Assembly (NCBI RefSeq): GCF_042648445.1
Contig: NZ_JBHRYB010000005.1
Span: 434,001-498,000 of the forward strand
Length of the DNA: 64,000 bases
Direction of reading: 5' to 3'
DNA from: Bacterioplanoides pacificum
GTDB taxonomy: Bacteria; Pseudomonadota; Gammaproteobacteria; Pseudomonadales; Oceanobacteraceae
Shown here: in pieces, positions 7,659 through 15,583 of the stretch
Layout: every line of letters starts with the position of its first letter
How positions within the stretch are numbered: the stretch's first letter is position 1
Notes under the pieces: model-generated
Databases searched by the model: none
What the model saw: the letters and a program-made list of their open reading frames with translations, nothing else
Told to the model about the DNA's origin: nothing
Translations under genes and position numbers: made by a program

Positions 7659-7993
7659 CGCTGCAAATTGATGCGGTATTGCTGCGACACCTCGATGCCT
7701 TCGGCCCGCAGTTTTTCCGCCTGACGATTGGCTGCTTCGGAGCCGGGCGGAAAGCTGATGCGCCCCTGAGCGTTAATCACTTTATACCAGGGCAGGCGGC
7801 TGTCGGCGGGTAATTGCTTCAGGGTTTGCCCGACCCATCTGGCACGGCGCGGCATGCCGGCTAAGCGGGCCAGCTGGCCGTAGGTCACCACTTTGCCGGG
7901 TGGAATGGCTGCCAGCACTGTGTACAAACGTTGCTGCGGGCTGGGTTGCTGGTCGTCTGGTTGTTGCTTGTCCGGTTGTCTTATCTGGGGCAT
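7613..7993 (-). CDS. Alkyltransferase-like protein (ATL)
   Basis: 126 residues from ATG 7993. The frame continues to 8131, but that would place the start inside the terminator of the upstream SDR gene and add a Ser/Thr-rich low-complexity leader. It has the DNA-binding domain of O6-alkylguanine-DNA alkyltransferase: IPPGKVVTYGQLARLAG, then RAVGQ-like RWVGQTLKQL. The alkyl-acceptor Cys of PCHRV is replaced, giving PWYKVI. That replacement defines ATL proteins, which bind O6-alkylguanine and flag it for nucleotide excision repair instead of reversing it. The second motif residue is Tyr rather than the usual His. Confidence 0.85.
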   Translation of the reverse strand: MPQIRQPDKQQPDDQQPSPQQRLYTVLAAIPPGKVVTYGQLARLAGMPRRARWVGQTLKQLPADSRLPWYKVINAQGRISFPPGSEAANRQAEKLRAEGIEVSQQYRINLQRYAFDADSSSGAAPA

Positions 7994-8090
7994 TTGCCTG
8001 GGCCGTGTTGGTCGGATATTTCTGTTTGATGTGGTTGAGCTTGTCGTTGAGCCTGTTGTTGCAGTCGACGTTGAAGCTGTTGTCAGCTTA

Positions 8091-8118
8091 CAAAAAAAAG
8101 CCCGGGGAGTCCCGGGCT
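8091..8118 (-). terminator. Rho-independent terminator after the SDR gene
   Basis: AGCCCGGG and CCCGGGCT pair perfectly around a 4-base loop. On the minus strand the hairpin is followed by a run of eight T. It lies 40 bp beyond the SDR stop codon. Confidence 0.9.
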
Positions 8119-8157
8119 GAATCTGTGCCAAATGGCGCAGGGTAAAATCGGCAGAGA

Positions 8158-8916
8158 TCAGATGCGTAAACCGCCGTCCACTTCCACCACACGACCCGAC
8201 ATATAGTCATTTTCCAGCAGGAAAGCGATGGCCTGAGCGATTTCCTGAGGTTCTCCCATACGTTTAGCCGGGATACCGGCCGTCATTTTCGCCAGTGCTT
8301 CCGGCTTCATACCGGCGGTCATTTCGGTGGCGATAAAGCCCGGAGCGACCGCGTTGGCACGGATATCATAACGCGCCAGTTCTTTGGCCCAGGTCACTGC
8401 CATGGCAGCAACAGCGGCTTTGGCTGCGGAGTAGTTGCTCTGACCCATATTGCCGGCACGTGAGATGCTGGAAATATTAATGATGCAACCACCTTCGCCG
8501 GATTCAATCATACGTACCGCCGCTTCACGGCCACACAGGAACACACCGGTCAGGTTGACATCAATCACCGCCTGCCAGTTCTGCAGGCTCATTTTGCTGA
8601 TCTCACCGTCTTTGGCTTTGACCATCAGGCCGTCGCGCAGAATGCCGGCGTTATTGACCAGACCATGCAGGCCACCCAACTCGCTGACGATATTGCTGAA
8701 GGTGGTTTCCACCTGTTGTTCATCGGCGACATTACACAGGAAGGTGGCAGCGGCTGAACCGGCAGCTTCCACCTGGGCTTTGGTTTCGTCCATGTGTTCC
8801 TGGTTCAGGTCGATAACCGCAATGCGGGCGCCTTTTTGTGCCAGGTAAACCGCCATAGCACGGCCCAGACCCTGGCCAGCGCCGGTAATAGCAACGACTT
8901 TATTCTGTAAATCCAT
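8158..8916 (-). CDS. FabG-like short-chain dehydrogenase/reductase
   Basis: 252 residues, standard classical SDR length. It has the NAD(P)-binding TGAGQGLG near residue 11, NNAG, the catalytic Ser in ISSISRAG, YSAAKAA, and the C-terminal GGLRI. The family includes 3-oxoacyl-ACP reductases and 3-hydroxyacyl-CoA dehydrogenases. The Asp after beta-2 (AVIDLN) favours NAD over NADP. Divergence from a beta-oxidation cluster suggests 3-hydroxyacyl-CoA oxidation more than fatty-acid synthesis (inference). GGAG precedes the start. Its first 15 codons and upstream region are duplicated 2318 bp away. Confidence 0.85.
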   Translation of the reverse strand: MDLQNKVVAITGAGQGLGRAMAVYLAQKGARIAVIDLNQEHMDETKAQVEAAGSAAATFLCNVADEQQVETTFSNIVSELGGLHGLVNNAGILRDGLMVKAKDGEISKMSLQNWQAVIDVNLTGVFLCGREAAVRMIESGEGGCIINISSISRAGNMGQSNYSAAKAAVAAMAVTWAKELARYDIRANAVAPGFIATEMTAGMKPEALAKMTAGIPAKRMGEPQEIAQAIAFLLENDYMSGRVVEVDGGLRI

Positions 8917-9204
8917 AGCAAACTCCGGTTGTTGAAATTGGAAGGGATAAACCGGCTTCTGACTGCAAACATCTCCGAGAACCGGTGCTGGCGCGAATTG
9001 TTACACCACCGCGCGAGGCGACAGAAGTATAGTCAAAACTTGCCAGTATTTGTGCTCTTGACTTTGCGGATACTACGGATTTTGAGGGTTTGTCAGGAAA
9101 AGGTCTGATTCCGGGTGGGAATGTGACAGTGGGGTGACAAAGTGTGGCGAAGTTTATGACATTTTTGTGTTTTTGCTAAATAAATTCTTGAGCTGATTTG
9201 TTAT
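8872..9204. repeat. 333-bp direct repeat, copy 1 (SDR 5' end and promoter region)
   Basis: This segment covers the first 45 bp of the SDR gene and 288 bp upstream. It recurs in the same orientation at 11190-11522 with five differences, all transitions (about 98.5% identity by eye). It marks the left edge of an inserted 2.3-kb unit. Confidence 0.95.
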
Positions 9205-9556
9205 TTGGGGGTGGGGGTAATAACTAATCTTAATATGGGGGATTAGTCTTTTTCTGGTTAGCGGTGGTGTGTAGTTTTTGCTCATCCCATTGTTAGAGTA
9301 TTAACTTCTCGTACTCAGTGGTGGGCGTACATTATGGATTGTTCTCACCTAGGTACTTTTCACTATAGGGAGTGTTTTAATTAGTCATTTGTCATTAGTG
9401 CGAGTTGGACGAATTTTACGAGAAGTTCTTATTTGTCGACAGGCTTAGGGAATAAATCAGGCCGAGAATAAAATCTCTCAAATATTGGTTTAGTTTGTTG
9501 GCAGTTTTTTATAAATTTGGTGCCCCCAATTCTGGGAAAAAAAGGATTTGTGATTT
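9205..9556. other. AT-rich upstream region of the inserted secreted-protein gene
   Basis: About 350 bp, A+T-rich with G-runs at its left end (TTGGGGGTGGGGG), unlike the surrounding backbone. No open frame of note. It presumably carries the promoter of the downstream gene; GGATTTGTG just before ATG 9557 is a modest ribosome site. Confidence 0.5.
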
Positions 9557-11044
9557 ATGAGAAAAAGTATTTTATCGGCCTCGACAGTATTGTCGTTGGC
9601 TTTATCTTCTTCAGTATATTCAATGACCAATACTCCGGTCGATGTTGATGTTATTTATTCAAACTTATCGACCTTGGGAGCATCATATGATGATGTTAAA
9701 AATATTCCCTTAGGGCAGCGGTGCATTGCTAAATCCGCATCGGATCTTCTGCTTGAGAATAAACCTGTTGCTTACACGGATTGGTCATTAGAGGTATTTT
9801 CAAGCACGAAAGAGATGCATAAGTATCTTACCAGTACTCGCGGAGGTAATGCTAGCGGAACTTATTATAATATATCCGGTGATGGTGGTTACTCAAGTCG
9901 GATTTCTAAGGAAACGCATTTAAATACAGACGAGTATGCAATAGCTGGGTTCTTTGTGAGTACTACATCTCATTTGAGTTCTAAGTCTACCGGAAGAATG
10001 CAGGATTTAACATCTGAGGCTCAAGCGGCATATAGTGATAATCTCACAAAATTCAGAGATCTTTGTGGGGATGGGTATGTGTCGGGTGTTACTAAAGGGG
10101 TTGTTGCTCAGTTTTCAATTAAGATTGAAAGTGCAAATGGCTCTACTAAAGTATCACGAGAAAAGTCAGCTGATTTACAGACTAAAGTACTTGGTTTTGT
10201 AGGGGGAGGAATCAGCGGATCCGAAAGAACAGAACTGGAACGGCGGTTTAGTACCTACAGAATGTCTGTTAATACCGCTACTCTAGGGTATAAATCTGGT
10301 GGTTTTAAAACTCAGGTTATGGGGATTGGAGGTTTAATAGATTTTATTAACACTCTTAATGATAAAACTCTGTATCAGCCTGTGGCAATTCAGGTTGATT
10401 TTAATAAATATCAATTTTCCACGCTTAGATACGCGGATAAAAAATTGAACTACTCAAAGTGGATCTTAGTGGATATAGATCAAAATAACCGCTGTGCTAG
10501 ATTTTATAATGGAAATGGTTTTCCTAATTGGGCCGAAAACAGAGAGATGGCAAATTCTCTTTTAAATAACGGTAAAAATATATCACTGTCGTGCTCTCAG
10601 GCTGGGGATATGATTCGAAAGAAATCACAGGAATGCTCAATTTCTGGAAAATTTCCGCTATGTGTTTCACCTATGAGTTATATGTGCAGTGATGGTGGCG
10701 TTTCATGTTCTGATGTTATTAATGGGGATTTGGTTCCTGCCTGGGGTACGTCTTTTAGCAGTCATTTTAGATATGCGCAAAAGTTCAAATCAGGTAGAAC
10801 GCATGTTAGAGAAGTAACATATTGCCTGCCTCAAGGGACAATGTTTGATTTGACTCGTGGAGACAAAGGGTACTACAGAACCTCGAATAATCGGAACAGT
10901 ATTCATACTCATAAAAAACTGAACTATCGCTGTGACAAGACGACGTTCTCAGTTAAAAGTAAAGGTGGTATTAACTTTAGCTCAGATATTTACCTCTATG
11001 GTATAAAAGCATATAAAACACCGTTACTAAATGTTTACCAGTAG
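9557..11044 (+). CDS. Secreted cysteine-containing protein of unknown family (MACPF-like signature possible)
   Basis: 495 residues. Residues 1-22 are a signal peptide (charged MRKS, hydrophobic core, cleavage near VYSM). The mature protein has about a dozen Cys and many Ser, Asn, Gly and Tyr residues, as in exported disulfide proteins. The segment FRDLCGDGYVSGVTKGVVAQFSI (about 166-188) recalls the MACPF/perforin core, where a Y-G-D/T-H-Y/F-V-x-G pattern precedes a beta strand. A Gly-rich loop (GFVGGGISGS, about 217-226) follows. I do not recognise the family with certainty. Base composition is clearly more AT-rich than its neighbours, and it lies alone between 333-bp direct repeats, so it was acquired. 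Confidence 0.6.
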   Translation: MRKSILSASTVLSLALSSSVYSMTNTPVDVDVIYSNLSTLGASYDDVKNIPLGQRCIAKSASDLLLENKPVAYTDWSLEVFSSTKEMHKYLTSTRGGNASGTYYNISGDGGYSSRISKETHLNTDEYAIAGFFVSTTSHLSSKSTGRMQDLTSEAQAAYSDNLTKFRDLCGDGYVSGVTKGVVAQFSIKIESANGSTKVSREKSADLQTKVLGFVGGGISGSERTELERRFSTYRMSVNTATLGYKSGGFKTQVMGIGGLIDFINTLNDKTLYQPVAIQVDFNKYQFSTLRYADKKLNYSKWILVDIDQNNRCARFYNGNGFPNWAENREMANSLLNNGKNISLSCSQAGDMIRKKSQECSISGKFPLCVSPMSYMCSDGGVSCSDVINGDLVPAWGTSFSSHFRYAQKFKSGRTHVREVTYCLPQGTMFDLTRGDKGYYRTSNNRNSIHTHKKLNYRCDKTTFSVKSKGGINFSSDIYLYGIKAYKTPLLNVYQ

Positions 11045-11078
11045 GTGTTAATACTAGGGTGTTTATTTTATGAACTTG

Positions 11079-11110
11079 CCCGGCTCGAGAGTTTTTGAGC
11101 CGGGTATTTT
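11079..11110 (+). terminator. Terminator of the inserted gene
   Basis: CCCGGCTC (11079-11086) pairs with GAGCCGGG (11097-11104), followed by TATTTT. It lies 35 bp after the stop codon. Confidence 0.8.
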
Positions 11111-11189
11111 GACTATTTGTATAAGGTTCAACGCTTAATATAATTCCTTCGAATTATTATTTTCTCTTCTTCCGTAATAAAAATATTGT

Positions 11190-11234
11190 CTGGCCAGCGC
11201 CGGTAATAGCAACGACTTTATTCTGTAAATCCAT
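11190..11234 (-). pseudogene. Duplicated 5' fragment of the SDR gene (15 codons)
   Basis: The repeat copy carries the SDR start codon and first 15 codons on the minus strand, after which it is cut off by island sequence. The SDR promoter and ribosome site are therefore present too and may fire into the island. Confidence 0.85.
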
Positions 11235-11522
11235 AGCAAACTCCGGTTGTTGAAATTGAAAGGGATAAACCGGCTTCTGACTGCAAACATCTCCGAGAAC
11301 CGGTGCTGGCGCGAATTGTTACATCACCGCGCGAGGCGACAAAAGTATAGTCAAAACTTGCCAGTATTTGTGCTCTTGACTTTGCGGATACTACGGATTT
11401 TAAGGGTTTGTCAGGAAAAGGTCTGATTCCGGGTGGGAATGTGACAGTGGGGTGACAAAGTGTGGCGAAGTTTATGACATTTTTGTGTTTTTGCTAAATA
11501 AATCCTTGAGCTGATTTGTTAT
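11190..11522. repeat. 333-bp direct repeat, copy 2
   Basis: Second copy of 8872-9204, same orientation, offset 2318 bp. Five transitions separate the copies (11259 and four others). After it the sequence runs into the racemase leader. 11523-11630 contains no gene besides the racemase ribosome site. Confidence 0.95.
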
Positions 11523-11630
11523 AAAAACTGCGCATATCGTCTCTTGTTGCGCTTAAAGCGACTGGTTATCGTGATTGCCACTGACAATCACAACGATAAA
11601 AACAACATCAGAACAAACACAGGGGGTGTT

Positions 11631-12842
11631 ATGGCTTTGCCACTCGAAGGCATGCTGGTGCTGGACCTGTCGCGTTTATTACCCGGACCTATGTGTTCAT
11701 TACATTTGCGCGAAATGGGCGCCCGGGTGATCAAGATAGAAGATACCGGCGCCGGCGATTACGTCCGTACCCTAGGCATGCCGGCGGGAATGGTCAGCCC
11801 GGCATTCGATATTTTAAACCGTGGTAAAGAATCGCTTGCCGTCGATATTCGCAGCGCTGCTGGCCGCGAGTTGTTGCTGCGGCTGGTAAAGCAGGCCGAC
11901 GTGTTGATCGAAAGTTTTCGCCCGGGTGTGATGCAGCGCCTGCAGCTGGATTACGAGCAGTTAAAAACCGTGAATCCACAACTGGTGATGTGTGCCATCT
12001 CAGGTTACGGCCAGACCGGCCCGTGGGCAGAAAAAGCCGGCCACGATATGAACTACACCGCCACCGCCGGCATTCTTGACCAGTGTGGTGAAGCCGGTGG
12101 TGCACCGGCGCTGGGTAATTTTCAGATTGCCGATTTGGCCGGCGGTGCATTAAGTGCGGCTATGGCCATTTTAGCGGCGCTGGTCGGACGCCTGAATGCG
12201 CAGTGCCGGGGTGAAACGGCGCACGGCTGTTATCTCGATATTTCCATGACCGACTGTGCCTTTGCCAATAATGTGATCCCGCTGACCGGTATGAATCTGC
12301 TGGGTAAAACCGCTCCCCGGGGACGCGATATGTTAACCGGTGCGCGGCCCTGTTATGCCTTGTATGAGACGGCCGATGGTGAATATATGGCAGTGGGTGC
12401 ACTGGAACAGAAGTTCTGGCATCAGCTCTGTGAAGTGTTAGGTCAGCCTCAGTGGCAGGCGCGTTATCACGACAGTGGTGAACAGGCCGAGCAGTTGCGC
12501 CAGCAGGTAGCGGCGTTGTTTGCCAGCCAGCCGCAGGCGCATTGGCGTGCGCTGTTTGCGGATCAGGATTGTTGCGTAACGCCGGTGTTAAAAGCAGAGC
12601 AGGCGTTTGAACACCCACAATTATTAGCGCGCGAAATGGTGCAGGTATTAACCAATCAGGCCGGCCAGAAATTACGCTGTGCGGCGCCGGCGATTAATTA
12701 TCTGGGCACGGGTGAAAAACGTCTGCTTGATCAGCCCGGGCCAGCTCAGGGACAACACAGCCACAGCGTTATGCAGCAGCTCGGTTACTCACCCGCCGAG
12801 ATCGAACAATTCATTCAACAGCAGGTGGTGCTTAGTGCCTAA
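11631..12842 (+). CDS. Alpha-methylacyl-CoA racemase / CoA-transferase family III
   Basis: 403 residues from ATG 11631, preceded by AGGGGG; the frame is open to 11544 but without a ribosome site. The N-terminus (LEGMLVLDLSRLLPGPMCSLHL, ARVIKIED) is typical of CaiB/BaiF proteins. GHDMNY supplies the catalytic His and QIADLAGG the Asp that distinguish racemases such as AMACR/MCR from transferases. AMACR converts (2R)- to (2S)-2-methylacyl-CoA so that branched chains (pristanic, phytanic type) can be beta-oxidised. It heads a run of beta-oxidation genes on the same strand, consistent with growth on branched alkanes. Confidence 0.82.
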   Translation: MALPLEGMLVLDLSRLLPGPMCSLHLREMGARVIKIEDTGAGDYVRTLGMPAGMVSPAFDILNRGKESLAVDIRSAAGRELLLRLVKQADVLIESFRPGVMQRLQLDYEQLKTVNPQLVMCAISGYGQTGPWAEKAGHDMNYTATAGILDQCGEAGGAPALGNFQIADLAGGALSAAMAILAALVGRLNAQCRGETAHGCYLDISMTDCAFANNVIPLTGMNLLGKTAPRGRDMLTGARPCYALYETADGEYMAVGALEQKFWHQLCEVLGQPQWQARYHDSGEQAEQLRQQVAALFASQPQAHWRALFADQDCCVTPVLKAEQAFEHPQLLAREMVQVLTNQAGQKLRCAAPAINYLGTGEKRLLDQPGPAQGQHSHSVMQQLGYSPAEIEQFIQQQVVLSA

Positions 12843-12892
12843 GCCACCGTTTTTATCCTAAGCGTAATAACTATAACATCAGGAGCTTTTTT

Positions 12893-14029
12893 ATGATTCC
12901 ACGCAGTGTGTTTACCGAAGAGCACGATATGTTCCGCGATGCGGTGCGTAAATTTATGCAGCGCGAAATTCAGCCTCATCATGAACAATGGGAAAAGGAT
13001 GGTCAGATTTCCCGTGAGGCGTGGAAAAAGGCCGGTGATGCCGGCATTTTATGCACCCATTTACCGGAACAATACGGTGGTTCGGGTGTTGATTTCCGCT
13101 ATTCCGCTATCGCGATCGAAGAACAGGGATATATTTTTGCATCCGGCCCGGGATTTTCTTTGCATTCCGATATTGTTGCCCCTTATATCCTGCATTACGG
13201 CAATGAGCAGCAAAAACAAACCTGGTTACCACAAATGGCCTCCGGTGAGGTCATCAGCGCCATCGCCATGACCGAACCCGGCGCCGGTTCTGATTTAGCC
13301 GGGGTGCGCACCACGGCTGTGGTTGAGGGTGACCATTATGTGCTGAATGGTTCAAAAACCTTTATTACCAATGGTCAGTTAGCTGACCTGTACATCGTTG
13401 TGGCAAAAACGGATACCTCTGCCGGGGCCAAAGGCGTCAGCTTATTTTTGGTGGAAGCCGACCGGGCCGGTTTCCAGAAAGGTCAGAATCTGAATAAAGT
13501 GGGCATGAAAGCACAGGATACCTCGGAATTATTTTTCGATAACGTGCGTGTACCAAAAGACAATCTGCTCGGCCAGGAAAACAAAGGCTTTATTTACCTG
13601 ATGCAGGAGTTGCCCCAGGAGCGTCTGAGTGTGGCGTTAATTGCTGCCGCATCCGCTCAGGCCTGTTTTGATGCCACGGTTGATTATGTCAAAGAGCGCA
13701 AAGCCTTTGGTAAGCCCGTGGCTGCATTACAGAATACCCGCTTTAAACTGGCGGAAATTCAGACCGAACTGCAGGTGACACAAACCTATGTTGATCGTTG
13801 TCTGGAATTACACTGTCAGGGCAAGCTGAGTGTTGAAGATGCGGCGGCCTGTAAATTATGGGCGACTGAAGCCCAGTGCCGCATTATTGATGAATGTGTT
13901 CAGCTGCACGGCGGTTACGGCTATATGTGGGAATACCCGGTGGCCCGTGCTTATGCCGATGCCCGTGTACAGCGTATTTACGCCGGTACTTCCGAGATCA
14001 TGAAAGAAATTATTTCTCGTACTATTTAA
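12893..14029 (+). CDS. Acyl-CoA dehydrogenase
   Basis: 378 residues, full length for the family. Signature 1 is AIAMTEPGAGSDLAG and signature 2 is the C-terminal QLHGGYGYMWEYPVARAYADAR followed by IYAGTSEIMKEII. The catalytic Glu is expected in the IYAGTSEI segment or the upstream loop, as in long-chain or short-chain branched dehydrogenases; subclass cannot be fixed. It performs the first, FAD-dependent step of beta-oxidation. It lies 50 bp after the racemase with AGGAG upstream, probably in one operon. Confidence 0.88.
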   Translation: MIPRSVFTEEHDMFRDAVRKFMQREIQPHHEQWEKDGQISREAWKKAGDAGILCTHLPEQYGGSGVDFRYSAIAIEEQGYIFASGPGFSLHSDIVAPYILHYGNEQQKQTWLPQMASGEVISAIAMTEPGAGSDLAGVRTTAVVEGDHYVLNGSKTFITNGQLADLYIVVAKTDTSAGAKGVSLFLVEADRAGFQKGQNLNKVGMKAQDTSELFFDNVRVPKDNLLGQENKGFIYLMQELPQERLSVALIAAASAQACFDATVDYVKERKAFGKPVAALQNTRFKLAEIQTELQVTQTYVDRCLELHCQGKLSVEDAAACKLWATEAQCRIIDECVQLHGGYGYMWEYPVARAYADARVQRIYAGTSEIMKEIISRTI

Positions 14030-14069
14030 TTTAAGTCGTTGTTAATTCATTAAATAAATAAAAATTGAG

Positions 14070-14192
14070 TTCACTGCGTCAGCGAGGAAATCAGGAGTAG
14101 GCAAAAACAGCGAGAAACGCGGAGTTTAGATTCCCTAAATGAGCACTTTCGAGCTGTTTTAACACCGTCCTGATGACGCAGGTAGCAGTGAA
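14070..14192. repeat. Intergenic palindromic repeat, copy A
   Basis: A 123-bp imperfect hairpin filling the gap before the thiolase gene. Complementary pairs in order are TTCACTGC/GCAGTGAA, ATCAGGA/TCCTGAT, AAACAGC/GCTGTTT and TTTAG/CTAAA at the tip. The tip sequence (GAGTTTAG, CTAAATGAGC) resembles the tip of the element at 15431-15531, so both probably belong to one family of non-autonomous intergenic repeats. Confidence 0.75.
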
Positions 14193-14214
14193 ACAATTTT
14201 CAAAGGAACAGAAG

Positions 14215-15420
14215 ATGACTGAAGCCTATATCTACGACGCGGTACGCACTCCCCGCGGCCGCGGCAAAGCGGATGGCAGTTTGCATCCGGTAACCCCGAT
14301 TAAATTAATTTCCGGATTATTAAAAGGCCTGCAACAGCGCCATAACCTCGATACCTCATTGATTGATGATGTGGTGCTTGGCTGTGTGGAACCTGTGATG
14401 GAACAGGGCGCTGATATTGCCCGTACCGCGGTGTTGATGGCTGATTACAGCCAGCAGACTGCCGGCACCGTGGTCAGTCGTTTTTGTGCCTCCGGCCTGG
14501 AGGCGGTGAACATGGCGTCAGCTAAAGTCAAAGCCGGAGAAGCGCAGCTGGCCATTGGTGGTGGCGTTGAATGTATGTCGCGGGTGCCGATGGGGGCCGC
14601 GGGTGGTGCCTATTACACCGACCCGACGGTAACCAATAAATTATCATTTACGCCTCAGGGGGTTTCGGCCGATTTAATTGCCACGCTGGAAGGCTTTTCC
14701 CGGGAGGATGTCGACACTTACGCGGCCGAATCCCAGGCCCGTGCTGCCCACGCCTGGGAAAACGGTTATTTCGATCACTCTGTGCTCCCGGTTAAAGATG
14801 AGCTGGGTCAGGTCATTCTGGCGAAAGACGAACATATGCGTCCGGGGGTAACGGCAGATGATTTATCCGCCTTGCGTCCCTCGTTTGAAGGCCCGGGTAA
14901 GCTGGGATTTGATGCCATTGCCCAGCAGGTCTATCCGCAGGTGGAAAACATCAATCACGTGCACCATGCCGGTAACTCTTCTGGCATCGTTGATGGTGCG
15001 GCGGCGGTTTTAATTGGTAATAAAGAAGTGGGTGAAAAACTGGGCCTGAAACCTCGTGCCCGTATCGTTGCTCAGGCATCGGTAGGTTCAGAGCCGACCA
15101 TTATGCTGACAGGCCCGACCCCCAGTGCGTTAAAAGTGCTGAAGCAAGCGGGCATGACTGCAGAAGATATTGACCTGTGGGAACTAAACGAAGCGTTTGC
15201 CGCGGTGGTACTGAAAATGATGAAAGACCTGAATATTCCGCGCGAAAAAATTAACGTCAATGGCGGAGCCATTGCCATGGGACATCCGCTGGGAGCCACC
15301 GGTGCCATGATTTTGGGTACGGTGCTGGATGAGTTGGAGCGCAGCGGTAAAAAGACCGCATTAATTAATTTGTGTGTTGGTGGTGGTATGGGTACCGCAA
15401 CCATCATCGAACGAGTGTAG
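14215..15420 (+). CDS. Acetyl-CoA C-acyltransferase (thiolase)
   Basis: 401 residues from ATG 14215; an upstream in-frame ATG at 14173 falls inside the palindromic repeat. Active-site Cys lies in SRFCASGLEAVNMAS, His in WELNEAFA and GHPLGATGA, and the second Cys in NLCVGGGMG. The N-terminus IYDAVRTPRGRGKADGSLHPVTP matches degradative thiolases of the FadA/FadI group. It cleaves 3-ketoacyl-CoA. It probably acts with the FadB-like protein encoded next, although an intergenic repeat separates the two genes. Confidence 0.9.
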   Translation: MTEAYIYDAVRTPRGRGKADGSLHPVTPIKLISGLLKGLQQRHNLDTSLIDDVVLGCVEPVMEQGADIARTAVLMADYSQQTAGTVVSRFCASGLEAVNMASAKVKAGEAQLAIGGGVECMSRVPMGAAGGAYYTDPTVTNKLSFTPQGVSADLIATLEGFSREDVDTYAAESQARAAHAWENGYFDHSVLPVKDELGQVILAKDEHMRPGVTADDLSALRPSFEGPGKLGFDAIAQQVYPQVENINHVHHAGNSSGIVDGAAAVLIGNKEVGEKLGLKPRARIVAQASVGSEPTIMLTGPTPSALKVLKQAGMTAEDIDLWELNEAFAAVVLKMMKDLNIPREKINVNGGAIAMGHPLGATGAMILGTVLDELERSGKKTALINLCVGGGMGTATIIERV

Positions 15421-15430
15421 GAATAACTAT

Positions 15431-15531
15431 CTGCGTTGCCATTGCTGCGTTAAAAATTTTTTAAGAATGCTCATTTATACCGACATAAACTGCGCGTCTT
15501 CAAAAATTTTTGTCTTGCACTGACTGCCTCG
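15431..15531. repeat. Intergenic palindromic repeat, copy B
   Basis: About 100 bp between the thiolase and FadB-like genes. AAAAATTTTTTAAGA (15452-15466) pairs with TCTTCAAAAATTTTTG (about 15497-15512). The tip ATGCTCATTTATACCGACAT-AAACTGCG shares the CTCATTTA / TAAACT-GCG elements of copy A. Position and symmetry suggest the same repeat family in a different length class. Confidence 0.65.
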
Positions 15532-15583
15532 ATCAACGTTCTTCCGGCGGCAGAGAAGCAGTGGTAACCCTAGGAGAAAAGCT

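Noticed and set aside
7994..8131. Ser/Thr-rich N-terminal extension of the ATL protein
   Set aside because: The extended start lies in the upstream gene's terminator hairpin; the tract is more likely an untranslated leader.
9205..11189. Insertion sequence or transposon
   Set aside because: No transposase, no terminal inverted repeats; the flanks are long direct repeats of host sequence instead.
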